From Mactra quadrangularis (lineage: Eukaryota > Mollusca > Bivalvia > Venerida > Mactridae): a stretch of DNA of 64,000 nt. The notes under the pieces are model-generated. The model was not told the origin of the DNA, did not search any database, and was given only the letters and a program-made list of their open reading frames with translations. The stretch lies in the NCBI GenBank assembly GCA_025267735.1, contig CM046311.1, positions 23,334,020 through 23,398,019 of the forward strand, written 5' to 3'. The translations under genes and the position numbers were made by a program. Below are positions 34,677 through 64,000 of the stretch, piece by piece; within the stretch, counting starts at the first letter, position 1; every line of letters starts with the position of its first letter.

Positions 34677-35016
34677 TAAATTGCACAAAGCGATGTGATG
34701 TTTAGAAAAGTAAGAGATATATTTGCTGCGCTGTTTCAAGCTTTTATTGCTATAGAAAGATTAACGGTTACTTTCGTTTTCGATGGCAAAAAAAGTCTAC
34801 GGCACACGTCGATTTATTTTTTATTGAATTTTCACATTTTTTAAATTGCTCAGGGCGATGTGATGTTTAGATTTAAGTAAGAGATATTGCTGCGCCGTTG
34901 TAATCATTTAAAACTATAGATAAATAAACGTCTGATTATTTAAAACTTTCGTTTTAGATTGCAAAAAATATTTCGCCACACAGTTTATTTTTATAATATT
35001 TTCACATAGAAAATGC
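34677..35016 (+). repeat. Two-copy tandem duplication, about 170 bp unit
   Basis: GCGATGTGATGTTTAGA, GTAAGAGATAT, TGCTGCGC and CTTTCGTTTT appear in the same order in 34677-34845 and 34846-35016. Confidence 0.75.
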
Positions 35017-36927
35017 GGAAGTGATGTGAAATAAAAATGAATTCTAGTCGTTAAGTAAGATCAGCATGTGGATGGTTCATTAGTTGTACATAAGCTCATC
35101 TTTCTATGAGCTTGAAGCATTTTGTGTCATACCATCTTACTGAGGGTAGACAAGAAGAAAGGCACTGTATGCTACTTTACTGTGCTTAAGATCGAATCGT
35201 GCCGAAGAAGGTCTTTACTTATGGCGATAACAATCATTTGGGAGAAGAGGCAAAAACTCATATAGACATGCATTTAATCGATTTAAATCTTTACCAATTG
35301 TGGTTCCACCAATGTTCTGGAACCGGCTTTCTAAATGTAAAGACAATATTTATAGAATCAGACAATTGTTGAGTCATTATGCTGATTATATGATTCTGTC
35401 GATGTGGCAATAATATTTTAGTCTGGTTGCTTCTTTTATCTGATATTGATAGACGCTACAACTAATGGTTCCAAGTAACCAATGTTTATTATACCGGATA
35501 CATCAGTTATATAGTTAACATAAAAATATTGACATTAAACTAAGTTTTACAGTGACTGGACGTCACAACCATTCGGAACTACCTCGGCCATCTTCTATGC
35601 AGATACTCGTAGATGATCGCCTAGACTGTTCCGAATGCGTCACAACCTCGTCTAGATAGCATAGCCATAGAACTCGTCGTAAAATACGACGTTTTCCCGA
35701 ATATTGCAAAACCATCGATGATAATAATTATGATGTTTATAAACTAAATAACTCTTAAATTCAATTAAGTTTCATGAATGTAAAATTTACTTCAACGTGA
35801 ATTTTTATTTAGTATATTTATTGTTATTAAGACCATATTATTTCCCACGGTTCAGAGCAACATGGTGTACACAACGTTCGAAATCGAGTTGACATTTTAT
35901 AGTAATCACAATGGTATTTTTACTCTCAACAATTTAAACTCTTTATCCTTGAAAATCGTCTCATTGAATGAGTAATTCATGTCATGTGCGTTTTTTCCAT
36001 CTTCTAGAATAATTCAATTGATACCAACGAAGTAAAGCAATTGTTCCGCTTAAGAACACATTTTTAGGAGTGGCACACTTATAAAAATAAACATGGTTGA
36101 AATGTTTTAACAGACCTTATATTCATAACTATCACTTGTAGAAAACAAGACGGTCTTTGTAGCGAACCATATAATGCCGCAATGCACATGCCAAATATAA
36201 AAGCTCCACGGTTTCCTTATTCAAATTTGTTGACACCCTAGAGCGGGGTCAATATTGAACATCAGGGGCACAATTTAACAGTCTTTGTGAAGGACCCTCA
36301 GGCGATGCTACATGCTATTTTGGGTCGCAGAAGGCTTTCTAGTTTTTGGCAGGAATATTTTTTAGAAATTGTTAACGTCGGACGCACACAATTATGCACG
36401 CACGCCAGACAGACCCACATAGTAGCTAATTAATCAGACATGGCTACACTCCATAATTGATTTACATTTATTGCGAAAATATTTGCCATAGAGGAGCAGA
36501 TCGAAATTGTTTCTAAAATTTCTAAGACGGTTTGACCATTTTTTCCTAAATGGACGTGCGCTTGCTTCATTTATACGCAATGTACAATATCGTTCGTGAA
36601 TACTGTCTATTTCTTACAGCAGATTATGAGAATCTAAAAAAACTTGATTCACGATTACCGCTGATATAATGGTGGACACGACACCTTGAAAGTAGATCGT
36701 GTCAGGTTTGACCCCATGACCTTTAACTCTATATAAGCTGTACTTCTTTTCTTAACATTCGTCTTTTATAGTTAGTTTATTAACTAGAAAACAGTACTGT
36801 TTTTTTATTTCTTGATAGTTTCTTCAGAAAACACTTCCTTTTTCATCTTCTGCAAGTCGTACAGGCATTGATTGTTATACTTACATCCATTTATAATTAT
36901 GACTGATGTACTTGACCAAATGACAAT

Positions 36928-37323
36928 GGGCGTGTTCGATTGGGCTGTCGGAATTGTGCCAAAATCAAATTCCGACCCTTCCACAGAATCTGCCAAACGA
37001 GTGAAATTGAATGTCAGAACTGAATCAAAAGGCAATATTCATTGCAAATATACTCGTTTCTTACTTTATTTATAGCAAATAATTAAATTGTTGTCGTAAA
37101 CAATCGGTCAAAAGTATAATTTTAACAACATTCGCGTTCAAAACACCAAACTCGCATGTTTGCAGTGATGCTGCCGCCATCTTGGGTATGAATAAACCGC
37201 GACCGATTCCGTTCACACCACCTATTTGGATAGAATGGGTAGAACGCTGCCAGATCACAGTTCCGTCGCACTCGATTGGATTTTCCCAGTTCTAATAGTC
37301 GGAATTTCCAATCGAGCACGCCC
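36928..37323. mobile_element. Harbinger-like MITE
   Basis: 396 bp, ends GGGCGTGTTCGATTGGG and, reversed, GGGCGTGCTCGATTGGA, with AAT on each side as a 3-bp target duplication. Overlapping short frames (36805-37466) fall inside it and look accidental. Confidence 0.72.
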
Positions 37324-37513
37324 AATATGAACACAAAAGAACTGAGTTTAATCAGTGTCTTGCAAGCATGATCAGTGCGTGGTCTCAGGTTTATACAAAT
37401 GTTTTTGTTCTTTTTATAGGTATGTCTCGTATTCTCACATTTCACGTTTTGTACTGTACACCACATGTCGGGGAATATGACTTAATGTAATGTATTATCT
37501 ATAAAGTTGCAAC

Positions 37514-38094
37514 TATACTTAACGAAACTTCTAAGTATCCTGATTTCAATGTTGTTGGAAATATTTATTTTTCAACATTTTTGTCCGATTGTTAATAAAA
37601 TGTGTATAGGGCAATACAGTCGTCTACTTGCATGGTTTTCATGCTTCTTAGTTGATCCAAAATTGGTTTTGTTGTGTATCTTCTGAATAACGGTACTGTG
37701 TAATGGGCGCGTACTTCTCGTGCAAAAATCCAACGTGGTCAGTTTTGGTGAAAATCATTAGTGTGTTTAAATGCACCACGAAAAATCAACAAAAGGCTCG
37801 AATGTCGATTCAAGAACAAGAAATTGTCATAGGTCTTTTGCAAGGCGGCGCGTCACCTGCAGGATAAGATTTCTAATTGCTAATTTTCCGTTAAATCAAA
37901 GCCATAAGAAATCTTCTTACGTCAACGCATGCACGACAAAACCGGTTTTCATCAATTGAGTAGCACGAAAAGCAAGTAAGCCAATGTCAGTATGGTCCTA
38001 TACACATTTCCATTATCGATGGGACATAAATGTTGAAAAGTAAACATTTCCTACAATATTGTAATCGGGGTACTTAGAAGTTTTGTTAAGTATA
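37514..38094. mobile_element. Tc-like element with about 110-bp inverted repeats and transposase remnant
   Basis: 581 bp. The ends TATACTTAACGAAACTTC and, reversed, TATACTTAACAAAACTTC continue for roughly 110 bp with moderate divergence. A frame from ATG at 37802 reads MSIQEQEIVIGLLQGGASPA and stops at 37865, like the first helix of a Tc1-type transposase helix-turn-helix. No catalytic part remains, so it is a decayed or non-autonomous copy. Confidence 0.65.
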
Positions 38095-38859
38095 TTTCAT
38101 CTTTAGAGAGATCATGACATTATGAAACCATGCACCTTTTTATTATGAACTGTATTCGTGAAACATCGGATGTATCCTTAGTATTCTGTTCAATATGCCT
38201 CTAAGAAGTCGTTATGTGAATGTTGATCTAATTTAAGATAAATTATGGTGGACACACGGGTTCTCGCACCTCTAAGGACTCAATGAACCATTTCTAATTA
38301 ATGCAAGAATACTTTCAGAAAAATACATTAAAAACGAACCTTTTAATCTATATTCCATTCTTTATCATATACTTGCTGATATCTATATTTAAAACAAATC
38401 CAAATCCTTCCAGAAAAAACACGACCATTTTCTGAAAACTGTCATGGCGGCTAAAAATAGATGACCTAATTTCGAACCTCTACCGTATTTGGCTATTTGT
38501 GAGGTCATAATTAGCTGCCTCATGACTGTCACGTGACTTTATGAGCAAGGGCTACCTGCCATGTGCTTCTTTTGCAATAACATACTTTTAAACAATATTT
38601 GATGGATTGTACTGACAGAGCGGAAAAAGGTAATAAGGAGTTACTGAAAAATATTCACCATCACAAAATATTCATTCTAATTACCTGTTTCTTGCGCATT
38701 ATTCTCGTTTGACAATTGTAGTTGCGTCGATTGTTCACTTAACATTAGTGCACACGAATTGATGACGTCATACGCAATTACGTAGCAAAGTAAACAACTT
38801 TTTATGAAAGGTGCGAGATCAGGTGAGGTCCGAGAACAGGTGTTTGTACGAAATATATA

Positions 38860-39341
38860 CAGTATCCACCAAAAGTTTGGAGACTTTATCACTTTGTAGG
38901 CTTTCTGAATAGGTTTTATCACAGGGAATTGTCATGTTACCTCCCTTTGATTTTCAAACATACCGTATTATTTAAGGTATATTTGAAAAATCAAAGGGAG
39001 GCAACATGACAATTCCCTGTGGGTTTTATCTAAAATTTGATAGCTGTTTATTTTGAAAACGGGTTTAGTTTTTGCTTTATTTTTGGTTAACAGTATTACT
39101 ATAACTAAGATTACAAAAATAGCATAAAAGCTATGTTATTGAAAAAAATCGATGTACATGTTTTGGAGGCTTCAGTATGTCAGATGCTGAATCTTATAAA
39201 TGTGTTGCATTCGTGAAAATTGTTTTTATTTTATAACATCAACTTAAATATGCTAAAAACAATGATTCTACAGATTTAATCATCAAACTTCAAGAATGGT
39301 TACAGTAGTAGATTTTGTCTCCAAACTTTTGGTGGGTTCTG
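38860..39341. mobile_element. Tc1/mariner-type MITE carrying a nested hairpin
   Basis: Ends CAGTATCCACCAAAAGTTTG and, reversed, CAGAACCCACCAAAAGTTTG, flanked by TA (38858-38859, 39342-39343). Without the nested 101-bp element and its duplicated target it is about 372 bp, the size of the relative at 31756. Confidence 0.82.
38921..39021. mobile_element. Nested 101-bp hairpin MITE with 9-bp target duplication
   Basis: Arms of about 42 bp, beginning ACAGGGAATTGTCATGTTAC, nearly perfectly inverted around a short AT loop. GGTTTTATC occurs at 38912-38920 and 39022-39030. The arms include CCTCCCTTTGATTTT, linking it to the CAAAGGGAGGTAAT hairpins. Confidence 0.85.
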
Positions 39342-39914
39342 TACTTTCTAAATTTGTTTAGTTCCATACGAGACACGCTTTATAAAGACCCATTTTCGAA
39401 AAATTCAACTATTATTCAATACATAATAAACTGAAATACACGCTGCAGTCATGTTCCTCTTCCTATGGAGACAGGTTTTATTGCACTTGCTCTGCCTGTC
39501 CCTTCGTCTGCCATCATGTTTCCACTACACTCAATATCTCAAAACTAACTGACGTAAAGAATTTTATGCAATACGCGAACAATGTCCAAGATATGAAATA
39601 ACAACAACAAGTAACTTAAATATATGTTCATTGCAAATAAATATTCCTATGATATCAATTACAACTTCGAAACATGACGGAATTATATTCTTTCAAATTT
39701 CCAAAATTAACATAATTATGCTTTCCGAGATCACTTGTTAGATGAAACGTCTTGTTTAACGAACAAACACCATTTTACTAAGTTTATACTTTTTCATTTT
39801 AGTTCGATCCAATCTCCGTAACAGATATCCTGTAGACCGCTGTCAAGGCGAGCGGAAAATTTTAGATCGGGTTTTAATCAGATTGAGTTCGATCGTGAAC
39901 TTAGATTTATTACT

Positions 39915-40060
39915 TTCCAGTCCGCTTCCTGGTTCCCAGTACTGAGCTAGCAGGATAAAGTTTCTTGCTCAATGAAACCCCGGTGTAGGTTTATGATGGG
40001 ATTCTAACCAACGGAGAGCTTGTGATCTAATGATAACCGCTCGGCCACGTCTGCTCCAAT
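39915..40060 (-). mobile_element. tRNA-derived SINE remnant, minus strand (type D)
   Basis: The reverse strand reads CAGACGTGGCCGAGCGGTTA and later GGTTAGAATCCC, A and B boxes of a Leu/Ser-type tRNA, then a decayed body. Not a functional tRNA gene: the stems do not close. Confidence 0.55.
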
Positions 40061-40659
40061 ATCAAATACAAAGAACTTGCCTATCAAAATAGTACTCGTT
40101 TTAAAACTTCATTCTCATTGACTGGACATTTGATTGATGTCTTCATATAACTTCGTCTTCAAATAAGCATGTTTATCAAATAAATCTACTCTTCAGGTTT
40201 AAATCTGGACTATAGTTGACCATGTGCTTGTTTTGTTCTATCATGATGTTTCTTCACAAAACAATCTCAGTAATTTACCATCTTTTCATTTTCAATATTT
40301 GATTTTCATTTTTATGACGATCTTTAAAGAAATAGTGTAAACTTCCATGTAACCATGTGCTGCTCGCCCTAAACAAACATTTATTGATGTACCGTTTAAT
40401 GTCAGATAGTTTGTTTAGACAAATCATGTTAAATAATTGGACAATAAGAAAAATAGCTATGGAATTCTCGTACGAAGATTTTCTATGTTTCCCCTATATT
40501 GTGAAGTATCGTATTTTACTTTAGACACTTATAATAATATTTCTCTATAACTCTGATATATTACACCTGTACAATTCACCTGAGAGACTAGTGAGATATA
40601 GAGAGAATATTTCTCTGATCTGAATTCAAGATTCCGTTACTAAGCAAAGCATTCACTAC

Positions 40660-40898
40660 AGATAGATAGAGAGCGCGCGTAAGTAAATTCCACGGACGTT
40701 GTGATTTGCAGCAGACGAACTCGCTCATCACACGTGCCTCTCCCTCTCTCGCTGTCAGTGTTGGAACTTAGCCGGCTTTTTTCGCGTGGAATATTATTAA
40801 TTCAGTTATACCTAGTGTAGAGATTTTTTCTTGTTGATTAGTTCACTTGAACAACAGAGCTACAGTTTTTACTTAAAAAATAAACACAAAATTGAATT
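40660..40898 (+). promoter_or_regulatory. Probable promoter and 5' UTR of gene 2
   Basis: Locally CG-rich (GAGAGCGCGCG, GCCGGC, TTCGCGTGG) in AT-rich surroundings, with a palindromic E-box CACGTG at 40731-40736 and a CT-rich tract next to it. No TATA box at a clear position. The start site cannot be fixed from sequence. Confidence 0.45.
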
Positions 40899-61698
<20,800 letters not shown>

Positions 61699-61766
61699 GA
61701 CGTGTCACTGACGTATACTACAAAACACAACACATGTATAGAAAAGTAATAGCTCGTTTAGGATAA
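61699..61766 (+). CDS. Candidate terminal exon of gene 2
   Basis: A strong T-rich tract and AAAAACAG precede 61699. In phase 1 it reads RVTDVYYKTQHMYRKVIARL plus a final G and TAA (61764-61766), with AATAAA at 61902. Phase 1 fits an exon ending like 57249 but not the exon ending at 60374 (phase 0, which would give DVSLTYTTKHNTCIEK and stop). No similarity recognised. Confidence 0.35.
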
Positions 61767-61901
61767 CTTGAGACAAAATACATCAAAACCAATGTTATAC
61801 TCGGGTAGATTTATAAGTACTCATAATTATCGATTATTATCAGTCTGTTTTTGACGTATTCCAAATCAAAGTATCGGTAACTGTTGTATATAACAATATA
61901 T

Positions 61902-61907
61902 AATAAA
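61902..61907 (+). terminator. Candidate poly(A) signal after gene 2
   Basis: AATAAA 135 bp after the candidate stop at 61766, followed by TGTCTATTCTGTGTAATG. Confidence 0.4.
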
Positions 61908-63455
61908 CTGAACTGTCTATTCTGTGTAATGCCTGAGTCAAAAATATGTAAACAAGTCGTTGTTCTCAAGTTATCGTAAACAAGCTATAACTTCAATAAA
62001 ACAAAACATAAACACCTTTCAAAGCTGCCATCTTTTTAACCATTCAAAATGCGAATGCAAATATAAATGTGGTTCTTTAAACTGAATAGTACATCCAGGC
62101 CTCTTGAATCTTTTATCGTAGGCTCTAGTCTCAGCTCTTAAAAAAATGAGTCCTCTAGATCTAGATCAATCTAGATGCTGATCAAGGGAAACCACTCACA
62201 TCGATAGTTAAGATAGAGTTATTTCCCTTTTGTCAGTTTAAGTTTCATGTCATGTAAATGTTGGTGCATTGGGTGCACATGTTTACCTATCGTGTGGTTA
62301 TTTATTGATGAATGTTATATGTTATAATACATTTTGATACATTAATATGATGATAAGATGCTGTAATACTTGATGATATAAAGTATTACCTCTCATAAAA
62401 GAGATAAGTAACAGTTCTTCATTTCTCATAAATAACTTCATTGTTTGGTTAGGGCAAGAGTATACTAACTTCATTTTAATAAAAAAGGATATAGACTAGT
62501 TTTGTGTTACAACTTGTTTTATTTTGTTGTATTATGATCAGTTGTTGTTTTTTGTTTAGAACTAGTTTTACATTATGTGTTTATACTTAATTGTCTCGGA
62601 TGGTACAAACAAGACTTGGCAAAACATTTGTGAAACTAACTAGGAATTCTGGGGGAGACTCTTCTCTGAAAAAGTTAAAAACAATACCATATGCATCCAA
62701 ATCAGTATCCTTGGATTTTTTCTGTGGTCATACGTTTAACTTTTGTTTTGAATGTATAAAGTACTTGATATACTTCTTTATTTATCAATTAAGATAATAT
62801 TTGTTTATTTTCTATCTGGCAGCTGCAATATTTTATGTTAACTTGTTGACAACAATAAAATAGAAGAATTAATTCTTTACACTTGATGTTTTTATGATTA
62901 TACCCTCAAGTGAATTCTAAGTGCTGTTCTTTAAGACTATAGTATAATCATCTGAAACATCCTCAATGTTTTATTATCTATTGTTATTGTTGGGTTAGGA
63001 TGTTGGTAAATATAATAACAGTAACTCTTGATGTACAAGAGGTTATTAGTATTCTGGATAATCTCTATTTGTCGTGGAAATATTATTTGTAGAGTTATCG
63101 TAAAGATAGTATATTCATTATGTTTAGACCCGTTTTATGTAGGGGTAAAAAGATGATCAAATGGTAAAAAAACTTGACATTGGGGTGTGAATCAAAGTTT
63201 GTTGGTGAACATGATATATTTTGAAATGAGTACAGATTCTGTATGAAAATCACAAAATAAAATAACACATTCAGTCTTAGTTCCTTTATTGTCATTTATG
63301 GTGAAATAGCACAAACTATGGTATACTTTATGAATTAGCAAAACTAATCTTCTAACTTCACTTAACTATTTTATAACATTGACTTACACCGATATTTTTG
63401 TAAATACATAAGAAAATGCCTGCTGATTATTCGTTTCATGACACTGTTATTATTA

Positions 63456-63816
63456 GGGACTTTTGTCAGTTATCCTTCCCTGATAAAATCTGAAGCAATC
63501 CAATTGGTAAGTAGGTCTTTACAGTTGGAATCCTCGGATTTTATCATTAAATTCCTACGTAAAGATAAAAACATATTTCAACTAATATCTTTCTTGTTAA
63601 TTAAGATATTAACAGAAATAGTGAAATTTAGATAGTGCTTTACCCTAACAATACCTAGCTTGAATTTCAAAAAAGTTAAATGATTTGCAAAAAATTTATT
63701 TAAGATTAATTTTGGCAAATTGAACATTGAAAAGTAAGGGTAAAATCCGAGTAATCCAACTAATAGGACCTACCTATTTAAAGAGTATACAAGGGTAAAT
63801 AACTGACTAAAGTCCC
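63456..63816. mobile_element. Harbinger-like MITE
   Basis: 361 bp, ends GGGACTTTTGTCAGTTAT and, reversed, GGGACTTTAGTCAGTTAT, with TTA on both sides (63453-63455, 63817-63819), the 3-bp target duplication of PIF/Harbinger elements. Confidence 0.78.
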
Positions 63817-64000
63817 TTATTTCCACGAATTTTATGAAACAACTAATATTAAGTTCGGTTTATTTCTCAAATGTCAAAACATGAATAATTTCACGGTGAA
63901 TGCGTTTGTAAAAATTATTGTCGTAATACATCCATGAGTTTCCGAAAGTGTGTATGATTGAGTAAAGCTGCTTATGCCGTATGATATGTTTTAGTCAAGA

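Larger units (their letters stand above)
29901..40659. other. Intergenic region, or long intron if genes 1 and 2 are joined
   Basis: No coding exon recognised. Contents: large palindrome (30319-30472), CpG-rich patch (30540-31690), Tc1-like MITE (31756-32128), CAGGGGCGGATCC element (32773-32991), SINE (33272-33577), repeat fragment (33965-34124), tandem duplication (34677-35016), Harbinger-like MITE (36928-37323), long-TIR Tc element (37514-38094), nested MITEs (38860-39341) and a SINE remnant (39915-40060). A patch at 35560-35690 has inverted TTCGGAAC/GTTCCGAA motifs. From 35700 to 36900 I see no clear element apart from a TATATAAG box-like motif near 36731. Confidence 0.6.
61767..64000. other. 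Downstream region
   Basis: AT-rich with a MITE at 63456-63816. The frames 62591-62797 and 63438-63635 have no support; the second lies mostly inside the MITE. Confidence 0.5.

Noticed and set aside
40005..40060. Possible tRNA-Leu/Ser gene on the minus strand
   Set aside because: Only the A and B box regions are recognisable; stems do not close and a decayed SINE body follows.
62591..62797. Possible further exon of gene 2
   Set aside because: No acceptor in suitable phase and no resemblance to the missing AK C-terminal segment.

Overview
The window is eukaryotic nuclear DNA, AT-rich, made of short coding exons separated by long introns packed with tRNA-derived SINEs, MITEs and hairpin repeats. 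The SINE and MITE types and the AK protein sequences fit a mollusc, most likely a bivalve; this is inference and no species can be named. There are no prokaryotic genes, CRISPR arrays, rRNA genes or intact tRNA genes.

All convincing coding sequence belongs to adenylate kinases (AK, nucleoside monophosphate kinases), all on the + strand. Gene 1 (578-28122, its 5' end left of the window) supplies the second half of an AK domain whose closest recognisable relative is domain 1 of AK5. It is followed by a degenerate IQ-like exon present in two nearly identical copies, two 114-nt IQ (calmodulin-binding) exons, a 25-nt microexon and an acidic terminal exon. Gene 2 (40899 to at least 60374) starts with a consensus N-myristoylation/palmitoylation exon and encodes two AK1-type domains in tandem, with identical exon sizes (164, 117, 192 nt) and identical intron phases in the two domains.

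The two units may be one locus with several products. The microexon of gene 1 and the first exon of gene 2 both end in phase 1 with a lone G, so either can splice in frame to the exon at 47926. A second possible start for the gene 2 kinase (49907) lies directly against the P-loop exon and would give a soluble form. Possible products are an AK-IQ protein, a membrane-anchored tandem AK, a cytosolic AK, and an AK-IQ-AK-AK read-through. RNA evidence is needed to decide between them.

Layout: 1-6615, remaining exons of the gene 1 AK domain; 6616-11400, duplicated IQ-like exon, the second copy riddled with four insertions; 11400-28122, IQ exons and C-terminus; 28123-29900, probable 3' UTR with three hairpins; 29900-40660, intergenic, mostly MITEs and SINEs plus a CpG-rich patch; 40660-47925, promoter, first exon and an intron with a 30-bp minisatellite; 47926-57249, first AK1-type domain; 57250-60374, second domain; 60375-64000, possible terminal exon, poly(A) signal and a Harbinger-like MITE. 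The exon for the last strand and helix of the second kinase domain was not found in the window.
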